Assembly (NCBI GenBank): GCA_036365515.1
Contig: CM070874.1
Coordinates: forward strand, 46,127,083 to 46,191,082
DNA from: Torymus aiolomorphi
Lineage: Eukaryota > Arthropoda > Insecta > Hymenoptera > Torymidae
Length of the DNA: 64,000 bases
Direction of reading: 5' to 3'
The translations under genes were made by a program, and so were the position numbers. This document shows, in pieces, positions 10,620 to 22,900 of this stretch. Below the pieces are notes generated by a model, which ran no database searches, was not told where the DNA came from, and saw only the letters and a list, made by a program, of their open reading frames with translations. How positions within the stretch are numbered: the first letter of the stretch is position 1; every line of letters starts with the position of its first letter.

Positions 10620-12242
10620 CATTCCGTTTAAGAGCTCTTTGAGCAGCGCAGGGTTAACAAATAGACAAAGAGAAATCTGTACAACTTACAGGCAGCGACT
10701 CTCCGCAGAAAACAGTATCGGGTTGACGTTGAGGCGCGCACGCAGTGGGCGAGGAGCGGCGTGTAGCCGCGTGCACACGACGGCTCAGCCGCGCACTGGC
10801 CTGTAGGTAAAAGTATTACCGCTGTCTTTCTCGCACACTCCCCCGCGCCTACGCGCCGCCTCCAGGAGCGACAAGGAGGGAGCACGTCTGCACTGCCGCG
10901 CGCGCGCGTCCGCGCCCTATTCCCGCGAGCGACGCACGCAAAGTGTAGTGCAGCGACTAGCGTGTAGTAGCCGTGTAGCGGTGTAGGTTCAGTTGTCGCG
11001 CGTAGCGCCGAAAGGGAGGCTGTCATCGCTACACTCCGCCGCTCTTTCCAGCCTTCCAGCCGTCACGTTACAGCGGAGTAGCTTTCGCTCGGGAAAACTC
11101 TCCGCCCGATCGATCCCTCATCGACATCCGCGCGCGCGATAGCCGCGAGCCCGTGTCCAAGCAAAACACGAGCGCGCCACCAACGCCACCGCTGCCACCC
11201 GCCGCCGCCGCGGGGAGGGGGCTCCCGATTCCCAAGTCCCGAGACTCCCGAGCAGGCGCAGGCTCCGGCAGTTCGGCTCCGTGCAGACGGATCGAGTGAG
11301 GTGCGCGCGCGCCCGAGCGGGAGCAGCAAAGTGTCGAACGAACAGCGCTCGTCCCCGAATCGCCAAGTCGAGGTGCGGCGTCCCGACGTCGCTCTGCTCT
11401 TCTTCCTCGCGGAGTGCATCTGCGCCTCGCACCCGGACGCCGAGGCGGACGCGCCAGCGCCGAACGTGCGCAAGTGCAGTGTCCCGCGGCCGCGGGCTGG
11501 CGCCTGCCGCACTCCGGCTCCGGAGCAGCGGTGCGCCAGCAAGACATGGTCGCTGCCGCCTGTCATACCCGAGGTGCGCACCGCCGTCTGCAGTCGCCGC
11601 TGCGGTCGCAGCAGTACCGAGCGGCCAGCAATAGCAGCAGCTCCGTCTTCCCCGGCCCAAGGTAAATCCATCCCCGGAGAGAGACTTGTGCCCCCGGGCC
11701 CACTGCGAGAGCCGCGCGCATTCTTGCCCGCGAGTGCCGAGGAAGCGTCAGCGCGGATAGCGGTGTTGAGTGAATTGGATGCGAAAGCCCGCCGCCAAGC
11801 GAGGCGGAGAGAGAGGGGACACGGAGTAGCGCACACTCTATTGCCTTCGTAAGCGAGAGAAGGAGCGGACGAGAGCGGGTGTGAGACAGAGAGAAAGAGC
11901 AGGAGAGTGCGAGGAGAAAGAGAGTGAGCGCGCGAGAAAGAGAGCAAAAGGGAGGGAGAGAGAGCACCGCTGCAGGAGGCGCCGAGAGCGCGGCGATGAG
12001 TTCACGCGCCGCTGCGTGCTGCTGCTTCTGCTCCTGCGACTGGCAGCAACAGTACTTCCGCCGCCTCTGGCACGACGACGAGGAGGACGAGGGTGGCCCC
12101 AGGCACTGAGGCTCGCGTCGCGCGCCTCTCACTGACTGCGTCGGCTGCTACGCTGCTGCTACGTCGCCAACGCACGCTTCTCTCCGATCAAGCCCGCCGC
12201 TGAGGAAAGCTCAACGTGTCGATTGTCCGCACAGGACGGGTT
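10620..12242 (+). promoter_or_regulatory. CpG-rich promoter and 5' leader region of the CECR2-like gene
   Basis: Base composition changes abruptly to GC-rich with abundant CpG from about 10700 to 12330, then returns to AT-rich inside intron 1. This is the pattern of a promoter/5' UTR of a broadly expressed gene. The transcription start cannot be placed. A GA-rich stretch (about 11870-11970) could bind GAGA-type factors. A short upstream ORF at about 11995-12109 (starts MSSRAAACCC) ends 133 bases before the CECR2 start. The many long frames on both strands here are GC artefacts. Confidence 0.55.
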
Positions 12243-13911
12243 ATGTTTCCCACTTTCATCGGGATTCTAGGTAAGTGAACTCCCCCGCCGCGTCGGAAGT
12301 GCCCGCGCGCCTCGACGCTCCCGTGTGGCTCACCTGTCCTCGGAGATGCTATTCGGAGCTCTATAGAGAGAGAGAGAGAGAGAGTGAGAGAGAGAGAGAG
12401 AGAGTTATTTAGGCCATTCTACGATGCGTCGCGTGTTATTTTTTCCATCTGCTGGGTGTATTGTTTTGGGATGGTACTGCACTCTTTGCCACTGATTGTC
12501 TTGCTCGCTTCTCCTGAGCAATTTATTTCCCAATCATTACACTTCCATAAACAATTATTTCAAATTACTACTCTAGCTTCATATAAAATCAATAGCGACT
12601 AGACAAACAGTAGTTTAAGAATGGAAAAATCAAAACACTGAATGTCTTCCATTTGTACATAAGTGATTCTGTATGCTGTGTATTTTCATTTATTTAGCTG
12701 GATACCACAAACAAGGTTATCCAGTCTACAACTGCTGTAGCACAGTAGAAAGTCATGACCATTTATAGCAAAGTACAAAGTGTTACTACTTGTTGTTACT
12801 TGAAAAACAAAAAAAAATATTTTTTATCGGGGTAGTGTCAGTCTTACACATTATTAAGACTATAGAGTAGAGAGATCTTAATTTGTCTGTACACATAAAC
12901 ATAACAAGATATGTGAGCAAAGTACAATTGTAAAGTCATTTACTATAGTCTGGTCATGTATTTACTAATAGTGACAGTGAAACAAATTCGGAAATCATTC
13001 TTTAGATACTGTATTTATCTCAAAATTTATTGTGAAAGTATTAAAAGTAATGTTAAAGAGTCTCTGAAAATTGCATCAACTGAACATAAAAATGTTAAAA
13101 AGTACTATTGGTAAAATTTTTTCATTAATATAGATATATTTAACTTTATTTCATTTACTTCTATATTTTTAAAGAATATTTAATTTTTCAATTCATATTT
13201 CTTTTAAATTTATGCATTTCTTGTTAAAAATAGATATATTACATATTAATAGTCCTGCATTTGATTTATGCTAAAAAAAAAAAAAATTATTAGGCAAAAA
13301 AATGAATGTACTTAGGTGCCCTTATTTTTGTAGACATACAATCGTGGTGGGAGGTACCGAGTATAGCACACTTTTGCTCCTTATTCAAAGACGCCTTCAA
13401 TCTCCTGGAATTTGATATTGAGGTATCTAATCTAGATGCAAAATGGCTTTTGCTCGATTAGGCACTACCCACAAGCTTGTTACTTGCACAATATATTATG
13501 CAAAAATGTAAACAAAATAGCTGCTTACGCTTTGCTCTTTTATATTTGTCATTAAAATATTTATTGAATATATATTCATATATAATTACACTCTTGTAAA
13601 ATTTTTATAGGATTTGGAGGAAGCTCTTTTAACTGATAGCGGCACTGAGGGTCATTTATTACAAGAACTTATAGTTAGGTTATTGGAAGGTTGCTTGCCT
13701 GATGGCACTCGCAATGGTATTTCCACATTTAACTATCAGATGTTCCTTAGAAGACTTTTCCGAAAAAAGTGTCAGGTAACATTATAGTATTATTTTAAAT
13801 TTATACTTCACTAAAGCTTTGGGTATGAAAAAATAAAAGCTATTGTTAAACATCTGACAGATTAGAAAAAAAATAATTTTATTATAGATTTTGAGTTTTT
13901 TATTTTGTACA

Positions 13912-13943
<32 letters not shown>

Positions 13944-16900
13944 GAGTAATAGTAATAATAAAAATTTATCAGTTTTATTTTTTAGATTTTATTAACAACG
14001 ATTATTTACAATGTGTGATTATAATTTTAAGTTAATACTTATGTTTGGAAATATATAAAAGTTTTTAATTTACCAAATTTCAATACCTCATGCTTTAAAT
14101 ATATGTAAATATTCCAAAATTAAATCTAATAAAATCTAACTTATTAGGAATATAAATGTGAAAATCCATTTAATACAGATGTAGATTTTGAACTATTACC
14201 ACTTCGTCAAAAGGTAGAAATATTAAGGGCTCTTTGTGACTTTCGTCTTGATGCTGAGGACATAGTGAGTATTTTATATTTCATGCTACAGAACTTCAAT
14301 ATATTAAACTTCAAAAAATAAAATGGAGAAATCAAAATATTAAAACTTGTCATTACAATTGATAAAGTTAAATGTTTATATTATTAAAAAATAATTTTAA
14401 ATTTAAATCGCATGACTATATGCTAATTATGTATTAATATCTATTTCTTACTTTGAAAGTTATTTATTTTATTTATTCATTGTTGTTAGGTTATTTTAAT
14501 TAAATATGCAATATATAAAATCACTTCATTTTATTATTGAAAATTGAGTTTTCATTTTTATTAAATTTTTTGTAGGAAGAGTCACTAAACAACTTGGACT
14601 CCGATAGTCTACGAGTTGAACCCTTAGGTCATGACCGTAAGAATTCTGCCTACTGGTACTTTTACGGAACTCGACTGTATAGGGAGGACTACATTAATAC
14701 TTCAAATACTATTTCCCAAAAGCAAAAGAATAGACCAAGAGATAAGAGACATAAAAGGCGTCGGAGTAGATTGGCAAAGGAGGAAGAGGAGGAAGAGGAG
14801 AAGGAGGAAGACTGTGTAGTTTTTGAAAACGAAAAAAAAAAAAGAGAAAGTATTTGGCAAGTAGTGTGCTTTACTCTTCAGGACTGGAGTCGTTTAGTTG
14901 AAAAATTCCAGAATTCTGTAAGTAATTTTTTATATTTTAAGAATTAAAATATCTAAAATAATTATTTATATATATATGAGGCGTTTCGCCTCACTTCTCC
15001 CAGGCCGGTAAGCGCAGGCGCCTATGTTTGAGCGCGTGCTTGCCAAATATGCATATCGAAAAATCCTCGCATACGTTTTCGACGTATTTTTTCGTTAGCT
15101 TTTTCGTAGTGACATTTGTTTTTGATAATTTTCACGTTTTGACCTTGAAAAAACATAAAATGTGTTATATCTTGAAAATACCAAAAGTCATTTCTGGAAA
15201 ATAGCTATTTCGACGTAAAAAAATCTGATATTTTTATCTAAATTATTAAAAAAAAATATTAAAAAGGTACTTTTCGAGATATAACACGTTTTATGTTTTT
15301 TCAAGATCAAAACGTGAAAATTATCAAAAACAAATGTCACCACGAGAAAGCTGACGAAAAAATACGTTGAAAACGTATGCGAAGTTTTTTCAATAGATAT
15401 ATTATATTGATGCTGCAAGAACGCGCTCAAAAGGTGAGGTTTAGGCACCCGCGCTTACCGGCCTGGGAGAACTGAGGTGAAACGCCCCATATGCCTTTAA
15501 GCATTTAATAAGTATACAAATATTATAAACTTATAGGAAGTTGCGACTGAGCGGAAACTCTATCGAACGCTTTCTCAAGATTTTATGCCTGAAATCCCTA
15601 AGCTGTTTGATTTAAAAGAGAAACAACAGAGACGTAAAATTTTACAGCGTAATAGCATCAGAACCGTCCAAACTCACGAAAACGAAGAAATTGACGAATC
15701 AACCATGGTTAAAAGTAAGATAAAAAAAACCAACAAAGGAGCAAAAAGAAGTGCTAGCCAACCATCAAGAAATGTTAAAGTGGAAGAGGAGGTTGCACCC
15801 CCGCCGGTGCAAAAAAAAGGACGTCAGACCAACAATTCATTGGCTTCTGCCGTGGGACAGATCGTCATTGATACACGGGATGAAGTGACGGATGCTGAAA
15901 GCAAAAAGGGTGTAGGGAAGCATGGAAGTAGTGTTTCTTCTGGATATGGTTATGGTTATAACTTTGGTATTGAAGAAGAAGAACAACAAGTTGGAATGCA
16001 TAAAGTGCTTAAGATATTAAAAGATCACGAGGATGCTTGGCCATTTACAGATCCAGTAGATGAACAATATGCACCACGGTAGGTCATAGCTTAAAAGTTA
16101 TATATATTTTATATGTATCTAAAATTTAATATTGAATACTTTATTAAATAATTGTCAAAACATATCAAATTTGTTCAAATTTTATATTAAGAAATGAATG
16201 TTTAGAGGGACAAAAAGAAAGCTGTTTTGCTTTTGGCTCCGCCTACTTCTCGCGTACGCAAAAAGGAAAACTTTAAAAAATCTTTTCGCGTACGGTTCAT
16301 GAATCGCGTTTTAGCGTACGCTTATTAAATCGAGTATTAAATCTAAACATTTTCATTTGTTATTTCTGGGACTTTTGTGCTTTCCAGTCATGCAAGGATT
16401 ATTTCTTTGGTCACTTGTCTTATAACACTTGACCCAAGAAACGGTAACAAACCGTACAAAACCGTAAAAAAGTGTTGATTTTCGGACAAATTGTATGGTT
16501 TCCGACGGTTTAGTAAGATTAATTTTTACGGTTTAGTACGGTTTTGTTTTTGTACGCCTTTGTACGATTTAGTCGGTTTCCTACGTGTATTATTTCCACA
16601 CAAAAAATTTATTGCATATGTGAAGAATTTATGGATTGTAATAAAACGTATGAAAACATAAAAACATATAATACCGCATTAATCCGAATATAAACGTAAT
16701 AAAACTGTACAAAAACGTATAAAACTGTACAAAATTTGTCCGAAAACCACTAGTTTCCTATGGTTTTCTACGGTTTCTTGTGGTTTTCTACAGTTTTGTA
16801 CGGCTTTCTAAGTTTAAAAGAGGGGGTTTCGCGTACGCATTTTTTTTTTGCTTTGGTACTTATTCGCGTTTCTTGAACATGTTTTCTAGGGAGGATAGAA

Positions 16901-19900
16901 TCTAAAGCTCCGTTCTTTCTACTTGCTAGTACCTGCAGCTAGTCACGAGACATAGTCGCCCAAAATGATAATCGTTTTGGGACAACGAGCTCGCGGAGAC
17001 GTCAGTTTGGGGAGAAGGTTAGAGAGGTGTTTCACAACAAACAAAAAAAAAAAAAAGATATTTTTCAACTCCGTGTGCAAAATTCTACTTCTCATGCCTG
17101 TTTATAGTGGGCAAAGTGCCCGATTTGCGGATCGTGCGGTCCAGTGTGCGAAGTGATTACTTCGCACACTGGGCCGCAAAAAGGGAAAATCAAGAGACAA
17201 CCCTCGGTCAAAGCCTGATGCGCTCATGTTACGGTATTCCGTCCAGTGCAGCCTAACCACCCACAGCTCTAGACATCCGAACAGTGAACGCAGAAAAACT
17301 ATTGACTCTCGCTAATCTGTCTTGCTAGACATATGCTTCGGTCGTACCGTGATGGATCCTTGCAGTTGCTTTACGTGTATTTCATTTAATAATCGTGTTT
17401 TATGCGGGTTGACGGCTCGAGAGAATGATATATGCTAATTCGAATCAGGCGTGACGTTGCAGTTATAAGATCGCGCTCTTTCCATACGTCGTTGCCGAAA
17501 ACATTGCCTGTGGGATTTAAATAAATCCGCTCGGATGCACAAATTCGCCGGACCGAGAGTCAAATGGGTTTGCGAAAGTAGATAGTACCAAGATATTTAT
17601 TTTATTGTATTTTATTTCCTACTTTCGGACTTTGTTTTATTTTTTTTATATTTATCTTTTAATAATAAAAAAAAATTTCAACAGATATTACAGTGTCGTT
17701 CGACGTCCGATGGATCTTAGTAGAATGGAGGATAAATTGGAAGAAGGTTCTTATAAAACCATAAATCAATTTAAACGTGATTTCCGTCTTATAATTGACA
17801 ATTGCAGACAGTACAATGGTTCTGATAATGGTAAGTTTTTTTCATTAAATGTTGAATTATGACTTCTCTTGAGCACATATTCTTTGTTTATTTGTTTATT
17901 TTTTTCTTTCTTTCTGTAGAATACACGGAAATGGCGATGAATCTTAAAGAAGTATTTGATCGAGCAGTAGATAGATATTTGGAATCTGAACAATCAAGTG
18001 ATGATTCTTTATCTGGTGGCTCTGGTGCTGGTGTTAATTCTCCAGGTTATAAAAGTAAAACTTCTTCACCGTCTGCCGTTCGACATAGTCAACGACACAA
18101 ACATTCGCGAAAACTAAATAAAAAGACTAAGGTAAGTAGTAAAGGGAGCAAGAAGAAAACTAGACAACAAGTGAATGAGGATTCCGTAAAAGAAGAAAGT
18201 GATATAGAAACTAAAGTAGTAAAAGTAAAAGACAAGAAAGGTAGGAAAAAATCGAAAAAGTGTAAAAGTGACGTGAAGCAGGAAGAAGATAAAGAAAAGA
18301 ATGAACCACAAGAAAATGAAGGTGCAATAAGTGATGCAAATGTGATAAAATCAAAAAAGAAAAAATCAGTTGATACTGATAGGACAGTGACAAAAAATAA
18401 AAAAGGGTTTAAGGAAGATGCTGAAGAAGAATCTACTAAATCAAGTAAAAAAATTAAAAAAGAACCTCAACAAGAAAAGGATTCATGTCCTGCAAAAGAA
18501 TTAAAAGAAAATAGGAAAAGGAAAGAAGATTTTGAAGAAGACTGTGATTCCAACAGTATTCCAAAAAGCAAAAGTAGAAAAATTGAGAAAAAAGAAAATA
18601 AGGAATTAGATGTTTTAATTGACAGAGTGAAAAAAAGTAAAGCTAAAAAGGAAGAATCTCAAGATATACCATTTGAAGAGGATGAAAAATTATCTTCTTC
18701 TAAAAAAGGAAAGAAGAATCGTAAAGGAAACAAAGAAAAATTAGAGCCACCAGATAAACTCAGCAACAAAGGTAAAGATAAAAAATCTAAGAAAAAGAGT
18801 GATGGGACAACGAAAAATGGTGAAATAAAAAAAGAAAATGATGATAAAATTGTTGATAGTACTTCAAATACAAATAAAACACCTGTGAAAAAGTTTGAAT
18901 CTTTGGATACTAATAAGGATATTGAATCTCTTGATAGTCTAAAGGATAGAATAAGTGAAAGGCGGCGTGAAGAAAAATTGAAGTTGGAACAAGAAAAGAA
19001 AAAGAAGCAGTCCTCAAAAGGTGACAGTCTTCATGGAACTTCTAAAAAAGTGCCTTCTAATGGTAGTACCTATCATCATGATGTTGATAAATTAGGTGGT
19101 AAAAAAGTAAAATCCAAAAAATTAAATAAGGAAGAAAAAAGTGGTGAGAGCAAGAGTCAAAATCAGGATGAGAGCGAGCCAAAGAAAATCAAAACCCCCT
19201 ACAGCAAACATACCAAAGGATCTGGAAGAGGAGATCCAGTTATTCAAGCACTTAATCAAGCCACTGAGCAAACACTCAATGTAAGTAAATTTTTAATTTG
19301 CCTTGAAACATAAATACTATGGCAAAATAACTATCAGAAGTGAATAAATTTAAATAATTACGTTTAATAATTCAATGTAAGTTAGTTCAATGAAAAGGAA
19401 TGACTCCAGTCTCTGGAAAACGGATTTCGATAAAACCTTGAGAATCGTTTTTGGTACTTAACTGGGGGGGGGGGGGGGGGGGAGTGGTCCCTTGCGTCCC
19501 TCGCTTCGCTCACCGCGCTATTTTTTATGTATATAAAAAATTTTACATATGAGGTACGACCGCTACTATTCAGGGTCCTTATTCCCAAACCAACTCACCG
19601 GTGAGAAATGAGTTGGTGAGATGGTGAGTTGAGGAGTTGAGAGAATACTACCATATACTACCTACAGGCGAAGTAGTATTCTTCCAACTCCTCAACTCAC
19701 CATCTCACCAACTCACTTCTCACCAGTGAGTTGGTTTGGGAATAAGGACCCAGGAGAACCTTATATCTTCGCTGTTGCAAAACTGTTACATCTCAAATAC
19801 TAATACATTATTTTACAATAATGTGCTTCCAGAAAAGTAAATTCATTTTAAGCACTCTTCACTATGTCTGTATGTTTAGAAATCGTCTTTATAGGTCTAA

Positions 19901-22900
19901 CTCGTCAACAATTGTTTGTACACGAAAATGTTAAATGGAAAAAAATTTTGTTTTGATGTTATCTGCAACTTTTGTATTCAACCTTTCTATTAATCAAATC
20001 CTATTAAATAATAAGCAAAAATCGGCTATTGCAGATGTATATCGTCACTTAAGCGCAAAAATGTTGTATGTCCATTTTTTTAATTTTTTGAGTTAACGCA
20101 AAAAATTGTTAATTGAGAATATCGAAGGCTGAGAGGAACAAGGTACCAACTCGGGCGAGCGCTTAAGAAGGTACCAACTCGCGCGAACGGCTTTTAAATT
20201 TTTTAGCTGACTGTACTAATATTATTTAGTGCAAAGCTGAGGGTATCCAGGGAGTTTTTTGACCTGCTGAACTCGTTTTTTATATCTATTTCAGTGTAGG
20301 TCTGCACGCGCATGCCCACTAGACGATTTTCGCGCAAATCAAAGCTTTTATCGCGAATCTGAGTCTACCTAGGGAGTTTTTCGACCCGCTAAGTTGGTTT
20401 TCGAGGTCTATTCAAATATATAATTGCACCTAAATGCTCAGGGGCCGATTTTTGCGCAAATCAAAGCTTTCGTCGCAGATCTGAGGCTGTTAGGGGGTTT
20501 TTTGATCCGCTAAGCTCGTTTTCGAGATCTATTCAAATTTATAATTGCACCTACATGCCCAGGGGACGACTTCTGTGTAAATTAAACTTTTATCGCGGAT
20601 CTGAGGCTACCTAATCGGGAAGTACCCAGGCCTTCTTAGCGCATAAATCGTCTCGCGGCTATGCGCGTGCAGTCGTACACTTAAATAGTCCTCAAAATCG
20701 AGTTTGTCGGGAGGAAAAAACTACTATAGGTATTCCCAGATTCTTTCTGAAAGCTATGATTTAGATCGTATAATTAACAGGGAGTTTAATTATACGTCGT
20801 ATCATTATATATCAAGAATTAATTATTCAGTTTAATATATTATATGCCTGTAATTATGATTAAAAAGGTAATTCTAAATTAAACGAGGGATTAATTAAAG
20901 ATTAAAAATTAATTCTTAATTGAGTGTTCAATTATAAAGATTATGATCTTAATTCTTAATTAAAACACTCGCAGTTACTATTACTGTTGGTCAATCGTGA
21001 AACAAACTTGGATTCTACTTAATTTTAGTATAAACTTTACCAATTGCTTCCTCATAGAGGAAGGACGAAAAAAATTTTTGAGACAAAAAATGTTCAAAAA
21101 GATGTTTTAAGGCGATATATGTCGATATTTGTTGATTTTGAGAAAATTTTTTTTCGTGGATGTGTGTGCGTATGTGCGTGCGTGCGTGCGTGCGTGTGTG
21201 TGTAAGTAAACTCTTTATATCTCGAAAACGAATCGACCGATTTTCGTCGGACATAGACTATTCTCTTCGTTTCGCGAAAAAAACTCGGAATCCTAATGGA
21301 TTTGAGTTTTTATTGATTCTCTTTTTTTTTATAACCAAAAAACGATTTTGAATTTTTAGTTTTTATGATTTTTTTATATCTTACAGCCATTATTACATAA
21401 TATAATGAACTTTTCTTGAAAGGTATTTAAATTACCTATATTTTCTTTTTTTAATATTTAAATTATCTTCACTCTGTCATTTGTTATTAAGGAAAACGTT
21501 TTTATATTTCATAAATTAATTTCTCAAAAAATATTTTATTTATCGACTTGAAATTTTAATCACTTATTACACTCATTGAAGACTATATTTGTTTAAAATT
21601 TCAGGAGATTATTTTCATTTGTCTTTTAGAAAAAAATTATTTTAGAAAAAATTTGCGTTTTCGTTGTCGCACGATAACAAAAGTAAAAATTATCCAATCG
21701 TCATGAAATTTGGCACAGATGAAGCTTTTATATTATATCATTAGATCGAGTTCGTTGCCCAAAAAAATCTTTACATTACGACCAAAGATATAAAAATCAA
21801 CTAATCGTTCTGAAATTTGGCAGAGATATAGCATACAATAATACACGTAAATAGACATTATTAAAAAATAAATGCTATCATTTTGAGTATGGAGAAATAT
21901 TTATACAGGATATATGCAAAAGAGCAGAGAAACATATTTGTTGTATTAAGTCAAATTGTTGAATGAACAGTAAAGAACAACGAATCTTCAATTGTTTTTG
22001 AGAAAAAAATTATTTTGTAAAAAAAGTAGATTTTTAGTTTTTTTAAATAACTTTTTTATCAAAATAAATAAAGATAATCTCTTGAAAATTTAACTAAATA
22101 TTGTAATAAATAATTGTAATAATTGGTTAAAATTTCAAATTGATCAAATATTCTCTGAGATATCAATATTAAAAGACATTAAAAAAAAATTTTAATATCG
22201 AATATCTGGTCGTGATGATCATTTTTTTGTGTTTTTTGTGAGCAATGAATTTTTTTTTGTAAAATATAAAATTGTATAATAATAATTGCTTTTTAATGAT
22301 AGAAAATAGAAAGAGTAAAAATAAAAAGTCACAAACCATTTAACATAGTCTCACCGTACAGAATAAAGTATTAAATTTTAAATATTGGAATTAACAATTC
22401 ATTAAAGGAATCAGTAAATTAAGTTTGAGGAAGCTACGTGCCAATGAATTGGCAGCGGTTTTTTTACTGTACTAGTTAGTAAAAAGAAATTCATGATAAA
22501 AATTTTTTTTTACTCCCTACATTATCGACACATTTATTTTCTTGTTACTTATATGTTCATACATTTAATTTCCACTATGAAATCGAATAATTTTTTAACT
22601 GAAAAAAAAGTCGAGGCAACTAGGAATCGAACCCGGGCCCGCTTGTCCGTAAGCTGCAGTTTTACCACTACGCCACGCTACACTGTTTAATATGAAGTTT
22701 CGTCTCATCTACATGTATACATGTCTATGGGTATAAAAATATATTCGCATTCTTTGGCTCATTCTGAGTAAAAAAGGTCCTTATATGGGTATATAGATAT
22801 ACATTACCTATGAAAGTTGTGGAAATTTTGAGAATTTTTTCTGACAAAACTATGAGTCGAACGTAAAAATATAAGGACCTTTTTTACTCAGAATGAGCCA

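Noticed and set aside
10628..12135. Many long open frames on both strands of the GC-rich region (up to 294 codons)
   Set aside because: They overlap in several frames on both strands, are Arg/Ala/Ser-rich low-complexity, and lie in a CpG-rich promoter/leader. GC-rich DNA has few stop codons; no domain is visible.
17200..17580. Possible structured RNA gene in CECR2 intron 6
   Set aside because: Composition differs from the surroundings, but I found no recognisable snoRNA, snRNA or tRNA signature.
20228..20620. CRISPR-like array
   Set aside because: Units are contiguous 122-bp tandem repeats without unique spacers and the DNA is eukaryotic.
22608..22683. Functional tRNA gene
   Set aside because: Pol III boxes are fine but the acceptor and T-stem do not pair and the anticodon loop has the wrong size, so it is reported only as tRNA-like.
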